DNA from: Candidatus Nitrosotenuis sp.
GTDB taxonomy: Archaea > Thermoproteota > Nitrososphaeria > Nitrososphaerales > Nitrosopumilaceae
Assembly: GCA_004322465.1 (NCBI GenBank)
Contig: SCVO01000077.1
Span: 1 to 54,883, forward strand
Length of the DNA: 54,883 nucleotides
Direction: 5' to 3'
In this document: piece by piece, positions 25,062 through 32,554 of the stretch
How positions within the stretch are numbered: the stretch's first letter is position 1
Layout: each line of letters begins with the position of its first letter
Notes under the pieces: model-generated
Database searches by the model: none
Told to the model about the DNA's origin: nothing
The model's input: the letters and a program-made list of their open reading frames with translations, nothing else
Made by a program: the position numbers and the translations under genes

Positions 25062-25912
25062 TTTATCCACAGCATCGAATACCCTTGGTCTTCTTCAAAG
25101 ATCAAATCCATGTTATACTTGAGACCCAGTTTCTGCATCAGCTGCGATAGCTGATTCGACTGCAGATCCTCATCATAGTTTTTTGCGACACACAGAACAC
25201 GAAATATTTGCTTGTTGGATTTTGACAGTGCTTGCGCAAACTGGTTTATTGTCTTAAACGAGACATCGTCAAAGAACTTGACGATGAAGTCGCCTTTCTT
25301 TGTGGCCACCACAATGTCTACAGTTTCGTTGTCTATTGTTTGGTTTGTCTTGTATGGTAATTTTCTGCCCTCGGATTTATCGCGCCCAAGCAAGGAGCGC
25401 AGCTCTGGAAACACGAGGCTTGAGTGGTTTAGAATTTTTTCTATTTTTGTTGCGCCCTCTGGGATCGATGTCTCAAAATTTACCAAGTACGACTGTCGGA
25501 TAAGCTGATTTTCAATTGTTTTTAATTCCTTTTTGTACGATTGCCCCCTGTATGTAATCCATAAAAACAAAAACGATAGCAGACCAATTACAAGCCCGTT
25601 GCTTGCCATCAGCCAAGTCTGCGTAGAGTAAAGCGCAACTATGCTTTCGCCTGAGAAAACTTGTTCGCCGTTAGGAATGAAAGACAGTTCCACGTCACCA
25701 GTCTTGTCATCACGGATTTCTGCAATACGGCCGTGCTTGTTTATTTCCTGCTGAAAGTAATACTGAGACATAGAGATAATTACAGATAGAGACAGCAGGC
25801 CGATTATAACCATCACAAGGGTAACGCGGTGCCAGACGCTGAGGTTTTCAATCGCAATGTCTAGTCTTTCTGCAAGGGACAGCTTGTCGTTTTCAGACAC
25901 ACAGGTGATCAT
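25058..25912 (-). CDS. Two-helix membrane protein with cytosolic alpha/beta domain
   Basis: 284 residues. Helix 1 (about 31-49, VTLVMVIIGLLSLSVIIS) and helix 2 (about 103-118, LMASNGLVIGLLSFLFLWI) bracket an extracellular loop of about 55 residues. The C-terminal ~150 residues form a soluble alpha/beta domain (VDIVVATKKGDFIVKFFDDVSFKTINQFAQAL...QIFRVLCVAKNYDED) that looks like a restriction-endonuclease-like or Rossmann-type fold, but no catalytic signature is certain. A sensor or membrane-tethered regulator is one possibility. Confidence 0.62.
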   Translation of the reverse strand: MITCVSENDKLSLAERLDIAIENLSVWHRVTLVMVIIGLLSLSVIISMSQYYFQQEINKHGRIAEIRDDKTGDVELSFIPNGEQVFSGESIVALYSTQTWLMASNGLVIGLLSFLFLWITYRGQSYKKELKTIENQLIRQSYLVNFETSIPEGATKIEKILNHSSLVFPELRSLLGRDKSEGRKLPYKTNQTIDNETVDIVVATKKGDFIVKFFDDVSFKTINQFAQALSKSNKQIFRVLCVAKNYDEDLQSNQLSQLMQKLGLKYNMDLIFEEDQGYSMLWIN

Positions 25913-25973
25913 TTTTTGTAAATATTTAATGAATTGTTACAATTTGTAACATGATACAGTTATTGCAAAATCG

Positions 25974-25982
25974 CTTTTATAC
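25974..25982 (+). promoter_or_regulatory. TATA box of the PIN gene
   Basis: CTTTTATAC ends 19 bases before the ATG at 26001 and begins 27 bases upstream, consistent with leaderless transcription. Confidence 0.6.
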
Positions 25983-26000
25983 CCACGGCTAACCCATATT

Positions 26001-26426
26001 ATGGAAATTGGAAAAGCCCAAACCGTAGTTTTAGACTCTAATGTGTTTATCAAAGAAATTCAGGAGGGTCGCGTTTTAAGACCAATCGCAAAAAAAATGA
26101 AACGACAGTCATCAAAATTAGTAATGCCAGAAACAGTCCTAGGAGAGGTTGCAAAAATCACCGGCTCCGATCCAGTAACAACGATGACGCATGTCTACCA
26201 GTATTGCAAGCAGCCCATAATGATAGACAGGACGGACGAAATAATTACCGAGTCTGCCAAGTTATCACAGAAATATTACGAGTGTCACACCCCAGACAAT
26301 TTTATTTTGGCAACTGCCAAGCTAACGGGCTCTACTTTGGTCAGCTTCGACAGGGATCTGCTGCAGACTGCAAAGATGGAGGGGGTTCAGGCATTTTTGC
26401 CAAGAAATTACATAAGATGGGGCTAA
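26001..26426 (+). CDS. PIN-domain ribonuclease-like protein
   Basis: 141 residues with the PIN acidic quartet: D12 (VVLDSNVF), E44/E49 (MPETVLGEV), D99 (PDNFILATA) and D117/D119 (SFDRDL). PIN proteins are metal-dependent RNases, and many are VapC toxins. No antitoxin gene of VapB type precedes it, and the upstream region is non-coding, so a housekeeping RNA-processing role is as likely as a toxin role. The receiver-like gene follows after three bases, indicating one operon. Confidence 0.85.
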   Translation: MEIGKAQTVVLDSNVFIKEIQEGRVLRPIAKKMKRQSSKLVMPETVLGEVAKITGSDPVTTMTHVYQYCKQPIMIDRTDEIITESAKLSQKYYECHTPDNFILATAKLTGSTLVSFDRDLLQTAKMEGVQAFLPRNYIRWG

Positions 26427-26429
26427 ACA

Positions 26430-26810
26430 ATGTCTACGATGAACGCGCTAGTGCTTGAAGACAATCCGCGAATTACAGGGCTGTACGAAAAAATTTTCGC
26501 ATCCGTCGGCTTTGAGGTAGACTTTGTGTTTGACAAGTTTTCATGCATTGACAAATTTTTAAATCCTGACAAAGACTATGATTTTGTCATTCTTGAAAAA
26601 TCCGCCAAGTTTGACGAGTCAGTCAACTTGGAGGACAAAATTCTGTCAATGAACCCACGCCAAAAAATATTCTTTCTTTCCCCGTACATGTCTGCAAGAA
26701 GCTCCGAGTTTGACAGCCTCAGTGAGACGATGAACCTGATTGACAAGCCGTTTGCGATGGTCAGCCTTCTTTCGTACCTGGAGCTAAACGCGCCAGCCAT
26801 TCCACAATAG
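26430..26810 (+). CDS. Degenerate receiver domain (phospho-acceptor Asp to Glu)
   Basis: 126 residues that keep the CheY-like fold markers: E10-D11 (LVLEDNPRITGLYEKIF), switch S84 (FFLSPYMSARS) and K106 (LIDKPF). The phospho-acceptor position is E56 (DFVILEKSAKFD) where a true receiver has Asp, and the usual MP after it is lost. It resembles the intact receiver at 7828-8229 in the QKI-F-S-Y region. A Glu could imitate the phosphorylated state, giving a constitutive partner. It is cotranscribed with the PIN gene. Confidence 0.8.
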   Translation: MSTMNALVLEDNPRITGLYEKIFASVGFEVDFVFDKFSCIDKFLNPDKDYDFVILEKSAKFDESVNLEDKILSMNPRQKIFFLSPYMSARSSEFDSLSETMNLIDKPFAMVSLLSYLELNAPAIPQ

Positions 26811-26813
26811 ACA

Positions 26814-26820
26814 TTTTAAG
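26814..26820 (+). promoter_or_regulatory. TATA box of the ABC permease pair
   Basis: TTTTAAG lies 22-28 bases upstream of ATG 26842. It supports that Met over the TTG 26827 given in the track and shows the permeases have their own promoter. Confidence 0.55.
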
Positions 26821-26841
26821 CTAATTTTGCAAAATGGGTCA

Positions 26842-27894
26842 ATGGGACTCAGGCGGTATTTGGCCACTCGCGGAATCATACTGTTTTGTGTTTTATTGAC
26901 AACCCTTTTGCTGACAATAATGCTTGTCGGCTCCAACATGGACGTCATTCTAAAGAAGGGAGTGTCAATTCAGATAAGATCAGAAATTACAGAAAACAAA
27001 CTGCTCATGAATAGTTTCAAGGACACAAAAGAGCTAGATCAGTTCATACAGAACCGAATTGACGACAGGATCAGAAATCTTGGTCTTGACTCCCCGTGGT
27101 ATTCCCCAAACAGAATTGCGCTTTCCATGTACAAGATTATCACGCTTGACTTTGGCCATGCAACGTTTTTGTCAAGCGATTCTGGGTCATCGCTAGTATC
27201 AGATATAATTTTGGAAAAGCTGCCAAGGACTGTGTTGTTGTTCACCACTGCAACCATAATCATATCCCTGATTGGCATATTTCTCGGCGCGCTTGCCGGA
27301 AGCAAGACGGGATCAAAAATCGACAAGTTGACATCGTCGTTTGCAGTCATCAGCGGAAGTTTTCCAGTGTGGTGGATAGGAATGCTGATGATTTTTGTTT
27401 TCGCGTTCACGCTTCACCTGTTTCCTGCAAGGGCAACGCCACTCATTGCCTCAAACGATCCCGGGTACATACCGTCACTATTCTACCACATGACGCTTCC
27501 GCTAATCACCATAGTCCTAATCGGGTTTGGAACGTGGGCATACATGGTTCGCAATTTCATGATAAACATAATGCATGAGGACTTTGTCGCAGTCAAAAAG
27601 ACAATCGGTATTTCGCAAAGAAAGATCATCTTTCATAGTGCGCTGAAAAATGTCGCACCGCCAATAATCACAGTGCTGGCACTGAGTCTTTCTGGCTCAC
27701 TTGGAGGGGCAATCATCACAGAGGCAGTCTTTGATTGGCCAGGCATGGGAAGACTGTACTTTGAGGCAATCAACGTGATGGATTTACCAGTGATCATAGG
27801 CGCAACATACGTGCTGACTGCATTTTTCCTAATCAGCATATTTGTCTCAGATCTGCTGTACGGCTACTTGGATCCAAGGATAAAGACGATTTAA
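26842..27894 (+). CDS. ABC transporter permease, DppB-type
   Basis: 350 residues from ATG 26842. It has six membrane helices and the binding-protein-dependent transport signature region RNFMINIMHEDFVAVKKTIGISQRKIIFHSALKNVAPPIITVLALSLSGSLGGAIITEAVFDWPGMGRLYFEAI (EAA loop plus FDWPGMG), typical of DppB/OppB for oligopeptide or nickel import. An extracytoplasmic loop follows helix 1. The partner DppC-type gene starts one base after its stop. No solute-binding protein or ATPase is adjacent. Confidence 0.88.
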   Translation: MGLRRYLATRGIILFCVLLTTLLLTIMLVGSNMDVILKKGVSIQIRSEITENKLLMNSFKDTKELDQFIQNRIDDRIRNLGLDSPWYSPNRIALSMYKIITLDFGHATFLSSDSGSSLVSDIILEKLPRTVLLFTTATIIISLIGIFLGALAGSKTGSKIDKLTSSFAVISGSFPVWWIGMLMIFVFAFTLHLFPARATPLIASNDPGYIPSLFYHMTLPLITIVLIGFGTWAYMVRNFMINIMHEDFVAVKKTIGISQRKIIFHSALKNVAPPIITVLALSLSGSLGGAIITEAVFDWPGMGRLYFEAINVMDLPVIIGATYVLTAFFLISIFVSDLLYGYLDPRIKTI

Positions 27895-27895
27895 C

Positions 27896-29254
27896 ATGGG
27901 GCTACTCAGAAATGATCTTAGTGCAGGCATTCTAAAAAGCAAAGTCGGCATCAGCGGGGTTGGAATCTTGGCATGCCTTATTTTAGTATCTGCGTTCACC
28001 ATAGTCTTCATTCCGCTTGACACATACAAGCAGTGGAACAACCCAAGCAGCTGGACATCGTTTCCAAAATCCGCACTTCCGTCATGGGTAAACTTTTTCC
28101 TTGTGAAGAAGATCCCAGAGCACCAATTACTTGAAAACGTCCAGACTGCAATACAGACAGGACGGGACACAAGAAAAATAATACAAGATTTTGAGACGGA
28201 TTATTCCTTTGATTACTTTCCAAACGATTTCATATACCAGTATACGGTAGAATATCAAGGAACTCCAGTGTTGGAGTTTGACGTCACAAGGCCAGACGGA
28301 GTTACCCTGCATTTGTTGTCATATTCCCTGCCAGACGCAAAATCCAGAACCGTGTTTTCAGATAAGATTTTTTCAGCAAACGAATCCATACGAAAAAACA
28401 TTTTGCTTGCGTCTGACAGATTCGCATTCCCAATTGACAACATGGCAGTTGAGGAGGTGGTTTTCTCAAAGATAGGCACCCACGAAGTGTTAAAGGGAAA
28501 ATACACGTTTGTGACAAAAATATCTACAACAGATACGCAGAGCTCAGTCCACGATTCAAATCTGATCATAGGAGGCAAGGTTTTTGGCATGATTGGAACA
28601 GACGAGCAGAGACGGGATTTGGCAATCGGATTGCTGTGGGGAACGCCGCTTGCGTTGTTTATCGGAATAACAGTTTCAGTGGCATCAGTAGTATCTGGCC
28701 TGGTTTACGGGGTTTTTGCAGGCTACAAGGGAGGAAAAACGGACGAGTCCATGATGCGATTCAACGACATCATTTACGCGTTGCCCGCACTTCCGTTTCT
28801 CATAATCTTGGCAGTCACAATAAGCAACAGCATATTTTTGATGATTGGTTTTCTGATGATTTTCGGTTGGGTTGGGATTGCCAAGGTTTCAAGAAGCATG
28901 GCTCTGCAAATAAAAAACAGGCAGTTTGTCGAAGCGTCCAAGACAATGGGCCAGAAAAGCTCAAAGATAATCTTCAAGCACATCATACCTCAGATCATGC
29001 CATATGCGCTTGCAAGCATTGCAATATCAGTGCCCGCCGCAATTACAACGGAGGCAGGACTGAGCTTTTTGGGCCTAGGAGACCCAAGCTTTCCGACATG
29101 GGGGCAGATACTTCACGACGCAAGCACGCATGGGGCAGTCACTCGAGGGTTGTGGTGGTGGGTAATACCTCCCGGGATAATGATAACAATCACGGGACTT
29201 GCCTTTGTTTTTGTTGGAAACTCTCTTGACAGTTCGTCCAGAATAAGGCGCTAA
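27896..29254 (+). CDS. ABC transporter permease, DppC-type with large outer insertion
   Basis: 452 residues, against about 280-320 for ordinary DppC proteins. Helix 1 is followed by an extracytoplasmic insertion of about 200 residues (KQWNNPSSW...NLIIGGKVFGMIGTDEQRRDL) that retains the family's FGTDEQGRD-like segment as IGTDEQRRD. The core then shows the EAA loop (ASKTMGQKSSKIIFKHIIPQIMPYALASIAISVPAAITTEAGLSFLGLG). With 26842-27894 it forms the channel of an oligopeptide-type importer. The insertion may act as a built-in substrate-capture domain. It overlaps the next gene by four bases. Confidence 0.88.
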   Translation: MGLLRNDLSAGILKSKVGISGVGILACLILVSAFTIVFIPLDTYKQWNNPSSWTSFPKSALPSWVNFFLVKKIPEHQLLENVQTAIQTGRDTRKIIQDFETDYSFDYFPNDFIYQYTVEYQGTPVLEFDVTRPDGVTLHLLSYSLPDAKSRTVFSDKIFSANESIRKNILLASDRFAFPIDNMAVEEVVFSKIGTHEVLKGKYTFVTKISTTDTQSSVHDSNLIIGGKVFGMIGTDEQRRDLAIGLLWGTPLALFIGITVSVASVVSGLVYGVFAGYKGGKTDESMMRFNDIIYALPALPFLIILAVTISNSIFLMIGFLMIFGWVGIAKVSRSMALQIKNRQFVEASKTMGQKSSKIIFKHIIPQIMPYALASIAISVPAAITTEAGLSFLGLGDPSFPTWGQILHDASTHGAVTRGLWWWVIPPGIMITITGLAFVFVGNSLDSSSRIRR

Positions 29255-29574
29255 GATTCCAGAGTAAAGTTTCTAATGATGCTTACAGTTTGATCGTTGA
29301 GCTTTAGCGTATATGCTGCAGAGTTTGGCTCGTTGTACTGGGCCAATATTTCGGCGAATTTTGTCTTGTCCTTTCCGCGTTCGTAAATTCCCCCCGTTTC
29401 CTTTATGCATAGAGGAAACTTTTTCATGTTAAGGCCTGCCTTTAGCAGGTACTCGACAAATTTTTTGTAGTGTTCTGTTTCGTACCAGTCTATGTTTTTC
29501 TCTTCACACACCACAATCCATGTATCAATTGAATTTTGATAGATTGCCTTTTTCCTAAGATCCTCAAGTGTCAT
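29251..29574 (-). CDS. Hypothetical protein (107 aa)
   Basis: No recognised family. The protein is soluble, with a Trp/Glu-rich N-terminal helical part (QNSIDTWIVVCEEKNIDWYETEHYKKFVEYLLKAGLNM) and a C-terminal beta part (SAAYTLKLNDQTVSIIRNF). It overlaps the convergent permease by four bases and ends a minus-strand run that starts with the zinc-ribbon membrane protein seven bases upstream. Confidence 0.62.
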   Translation of the reverse strand: MTLEDLRKKAIYQNSIDTWIVVCEEKNIDWYETEHYKKFVEYLLKAGLNMKKFPLCIKETGGIYERGKDKTKFAEILAQYNEPNSAAYTLKLNDQTVSIIRNFTLES

Positions 29575-29581
29575 GATACGG

Positions 29582-29905
29582 TTAAAAGTCAGCGCGCTTC
29601 ATTTTTGAGCCGCATCGAGGACACATTGCGCCCTTGAATCGGTGATTGCATGTGAGGCAGACATACTTTACACTTGTGCCTCCCTCAGAGTTGGAGCCAA
29701 AGAATCCTCCGCCGCCGGAATCCCCGCCATAGCCTTTGACTTTGCTCATGTATCGGCGCCTTATGAAAAGAGGCAAAAGTATGAAAATTGCAAGTGCGGC
29801 TGCCAGTCCATACGGAAACGGCAGTATCATTTGCAGTCCAATACTTACCGCGAGGGACGCAAACAGAAAGATTAGGTAATTTCTATAGTTGTACAATACA
29901 ATCAA
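29582..29905 (-). CDS. Two-helix membrane protein with C-terminal zinc ribbon
   Basis: 107 residues. Two hydrophobic helices (about 10-27 and 31-47) are followed by a basic patch (RRRYMSK), a Gly-rich linker (GGDSGGGGFFGS) and a zinc ribbon VCLTCNHRFKGAMCPRCGSKMK (two CxxC pairs). The ribbon is on the cytosolic side by the positive-inside rule. Its role is unknown; the design suggests a membrane-tethered nucleic-acid or protein binder. Confidence 0.75.
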   Translation of the reverse strand: MIVLYNYRNYLIFLFASLAVSIGLQMILPFPYGLAAALAIFILLPLFIRRRYMSKVKGYGGDSGGGGFFGSNSEGGTSVKYVCLTCNHRFKGAMCPRCGSKMKRADF

Positions 29906-29951
29906 TCTTCGAAAAAACCTTATAAAGTTTTGTCAGCTTTTTACCACAGTT

Positions 29952-30347
29952 CTAGTTCTCAAAAATTATTTCAAGCGCGTTTCCGTTGCTGTCCCAGGCA
30001 AAAATGTCCTCATTGCTATCGTACGGGGATTTGATTATTATCGAGACTAGGCCGAAAAAGTTCTGCATGTCAGTTACAGAAGGATCGGCAGGGCCAGTCG
30101 GATGCGAATGAACTATTCCGACATACGACAGATCAAATGGCAAAAACGAATGAGGAAAGCCGGCGAAGGTTTGGCCACCATATGAGAACGGCGGTATTAC
30201 AAGGCTCTCTATTGTGATTATTCCTTTTTTTGATTTGCCTTTTAGAATAAGAATTCCTTCGTTTGGGTGCTTCATCTTGCAGTATGATAAAATTCCATCC
30301 TTGGGATCCTTTTTTAGAAGCACCTTTCGGCGCGTTTCGTCACCCAT
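29952..30347 (-). CDS. JAMM/MPN+ metalloprotease-like protein
   Basis: 131 residues with the JAMM zinc motif complete: E30 (NEGIL), H80 and H82 (VHSHPTGPADP), S90 and D93 (SVTDM). Archaeal JAMM proteins remove ubiquitin-like SAMP/Urm1-type modifiers or process sulphur-carrier proteins. It sits 20 bases after the coiled-coil gene 30368-31645 on the same strand, so the two are probably cotranscribed. A target ubiquitin-like protein is not visible in the window. Confidence 0.85.
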   Translation of the reverse strand: MGDETRRKVLLKKDPKDGILSYCKMKHPNEGILILKGKSKKGIITIESLVIPPFSYGGQTFAGFPHSFLPFDLSYVGIVHSHPTGPADPSVTDMQNFFGLVSIIIKSPYDSNEDIFAWDSNGNALEIIFEN

Positions 30348-30367
30348 TTATTCCACCAAAGAACCAG

Positions 30368-31645
30368 TCACACCAAGATAACGTATTCGGTGTTTGAAAT
30401 ACTTTGTAAGTCATGGCTTAATTCCGAAATCATTTTTGTGCGCTGGCTTGTCTCGTGAGCAAGATCGGATTCAAGTTTTTTAATTTTTGATTCGGCGTCG
30501 TTCTTATCAGTCATCGCCTTTTGCAATTTCTGTTCGAGTTCGCCAAACGAGCCAATATCAAAAACACCAAGCTTGCCTTGTAGGTCACGGTCTTTTTTTA
30601 TCAAGTCGTTTTTTCGCATCAGAAAATCATCCAGTTTCTGAATCAGGCTGTTGATCTGCTCTACTGACTTGTCTGCTTCCTTTACCGACACCGCGCCAGA
30701 CAGTGTTCCTTTCATGCAGGATTCCAGAATCACCACTATCGCGTCTTTATTTTCAGCAGTCATGGTCTTTGACGGGCTTTCAATCAGTTCCTCCATGAGA
30801 ATTTTGAGCGGCTTTTCAAGCGAGGTCACATAGACGTATTTGCCAAGTGGCCTGGATATTTTGGAAAACTCCTCATCTATTTCCTTGCCAAGTTTGTTTT
30901 CTTCTTTTTTGTTCTGCTCGATTTGGTTTTTAATCTCCAGGTATTCGGCGTGCTGGGGACTTGATTTTATCGAGTCAGTTTGGTTTTTGAGTGAAGATAC
31001 AGAATCGGCAAGCCCGTCGCATATTGTTTTTAGTTTCGGGATCTGTGCGGATTTGTCATTTATGATTTGGCTCGCATCGATAATCTTGTCCATCTTTTCT
31101 TTGATCAGCGATTCATCAGACTCCAATTTTGTGTAGACGTTGACCAGCCGCAGTATGGACGCAGAGCTGGTGCTAATTGTTGCGAGATGATCTTTTAGGT
31201 CTTGAGCGTATTTTTTGGCAAACACGTGAATCACTCGGCTGTTCTTTCCAAGCACATCGCCTATTTTTTTTAGGGCCTGAGAGGTGATCTCTGACGCTTT
31301 TTTTACGTCATCAAATGTGTCTAATTGAGGAATTTGGATTTTTGCCTCTTTTGATATTGTGTTGATTATTTCGGTTTTGCTTCTTGTCACGATTATCTTT
31401 AGCTGGTTATCGATATCGTCCACCTTGAGATTATCGTTGGACAGATGATCTATTATCTTTAGAATTGAATTCAGTTCGATTTGTATATTCGAAAATAACG
31501 GCTTTGTGTTATTGATCGTCTGTTTTTGTTTTGAGTTTTTTATATCAGACAGTATTGAGTTAATCTGATCCAGGCGGATTTCCTTTGAGGACGCAGGGGC
31601 TTGCTCTTCTTTGCCCGATTTCTTTTTACTCCAGCCAAAAACCAT
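30368..31645 (-). CDS. Cytosolic coiled-coil protein, unknown function
   Basis: 425 residues, mostly helix with coiled-coil stretches (EIKNQIEQNKKEENKLGKEIDEEFSKI and ELEQKLQKAMTDKNDAESKIKKLESDLAHETSQRTKMISELSHDL) and a basic N-terminal tail (MVFGWSKKKSGKEEQAP). No transmembrane or signal segment is present. The conserved core around RPLGKYVYVTSLEKPLKILMEELIESPSKTMTAENKDAIVVIL resembles a globular middle domain. It could be a scaffold or division-linked protein; no specific family is named. It is probably in an operon with the JAMM gene. Confidence 0.7.
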   Translation of the reverse strand: MVFGWSKKKSGKEEQAPASSKEIRLDQINSILSDIKNSKQKQTINNTKPLFSNIQIELNSILKIIDHLSNDNLKVDDIDNQLKIIVTRSKTEIINTISKEAKIQIPQLDTFDDVKKASEITSQALKKIGDVLGKNSRVIHVFAKKYAQDLKDHLATISTSSASILRLVNVYTKLESDESLIKEKMDKIIDASQIINDKSAQIPKLKTICDGLADSVSSLKNQTDSIKSSPQHAEYLEIKNQIEQNKKEENKLGKEIDEEFSKISRPLGKYVYVTSLEKPLKILMEELIESPSKTMTAENKDAIVVILESCMKGTLSGAVSVKEADKSVEQINSLIQKLDDFLMRKNDLIKKDRDLQGKLGVFDIGSFGELEQKLQKAMTDKNDAESKIKKLESDLAHETSQRTKMISELSHDLQSISNTEYVILV

Positions 31646-31702
31646 GCTAATATTCCATTCCGATTAAATGTATACGTGTCGAAGGGTCGATTAAAGTTTA
31701 CA

Positions 31703-31710
31703 AATTTAAA
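31703..31710 (+). promoter_or_regulatory. TATA box of the SRPBCC gene
   Basis: AATTTAAA lies 22-29 bases upstream of ATG 31732, the common spacing in this window. A half-palindromic TCGAAGGGTCGA just upstream (31679-31690) differs from the operator described at 47836. Confidence 0.6.
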
Positions 31711-31731
31711 CGGCATGTTCCGCCTCAACGT

Positions 31732-32211
31732 ATGAGCACCGCTATTCTTGCAGATGACGGAAATGGCCAATATTGCGGGACAGTATTGCAGGCAGTAACA
31801 ATTAGCGCTTCAAAAAAGAATGTTTGGAAGGAAGTAAGCAACATAGTGGGCCTTCCAGACTGGGTTGTTGATATCAAAAAGGCAGAATTTCTTTCAAAGA
31901 CCAAGTACGGCATTGGCGGAGCGCGAAGACTGTGGTTTGCGGATGGCAGCATAGTTGACGAGTATGTAACTGGCTGGAAAGACGAACAATACTTGTCATA
32001 CATTGCCACAAGCGGACTTCCATTACGAGGATATCACGCAACGATATCCATCACGCCTAGGAAAAACGCATCCTATGTTTTGTGGTCAGCGTTTCTTATC
32101 AGCGAGAAGACGGATAGAAAGAAGTTTGAAGAATTCCTCGCATTTATGGAATCATTCTACTCCAATTCCCTCAAAAACCTCAAAACCAGAATAGAAAAAC
32201 AACATAACTGA
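31732..32211 (+). CDS. SRPBCC-superfamily (polyketide cyclase-like) protein
   Basis: 159 residues with the helix-grip layout: strand TISASKKNVWKEVSNIVGLPDWVVDIKKAEFLS, then GIGGARRLWFADGSIVDEYVTGWKDEQYLSYIATSGLPLRGYHATISITP, and the long C-terminal helix. SRPBCC/START-like proteins enclose hydrophobic ligands and include lipid carriers and cyclases. The ligand is unknown. The following membrane-protein gene is close enough to share its transcript. Confidence 0.8.
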   Translation: MSTAILADDGNGQYCGTVLQAVTISASKKNVWKEVSNIVGLPDWVVDIKKAEFLSKTKYGIGGARRLWFADGSIVDEYVTGWKDEQYLSYIATSGLPLRGYHATISITPRKNASYVLWSAFLISEKTDRKKFEEFLAFMESFYSNSLKNLKTRIEKQHN

Positions 32212-32233
32212 GTGCGTGTATTGGTTTTTTGTC

Positions 32234-32554
32234 ATGAGCGACACGCGTCTTACAATGATTGGGATCGCGCTCATTTTTGCAGGATTTTTAATATTTGGAA
32301 TCTTTGGCCAAAAATACCATACATTTACGATTCAAGCGCAGGAGTTTGGAGACTGCTATGATTTTTCTGAGGACGGAAAACAAACCAAAATAGATTGTAA
32401 CATAGTACTGCAGAATCAAATTTTGTTTTTCGGGTTTGTCATCGGTTTGATTGGGCTTGGGATATTTTTCCTAGTCAGGGGCGTCAGGGGCAGGTGGGAC
32501 CAGGATGTAAAGCCAGAGGACGCAGTTGGTCCCGGATCATCGTTTCCAAGCTAA
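32234..32554 (+). CDS. Two-helix membrane protein
   Basis: ATG 32234 gives 106 residues (MSDTRLTMIGIALIFAGFLIFGIFGQ); the track's GTG 32216 adds six. Helices span about 6-22 and 65-84 (QILFFGFVIGLIGLGIFFLV), with an outer loop holding two cysteines (FGDCYDFSEDGKQTKIDCNI) that may form a disulphide. The tail is cytosolic and charged. It overlaps the convergent deacetylase gene by four bases. Function unknown. Confidence 0.68.
   Translation: MSDTRLTMIGIALIFAGFLIFGIFGQKYHTFTIQAQEFGDCYDFSEDGKQTKIDCNIVLQNQILFFGFVIGLIGLGIFFLVRGVRGRWDQDVKPEDAVGPGSSFPS

Noticed and set aside
31679-31690. TCGAAGGGTCGA near the SRPBCC promoter as a third operator
   Set aside because: It shares only the TCGA pieces with AACTTCGAT..ATCGAAGTT and lacks the AACTT/AAGTT arms.
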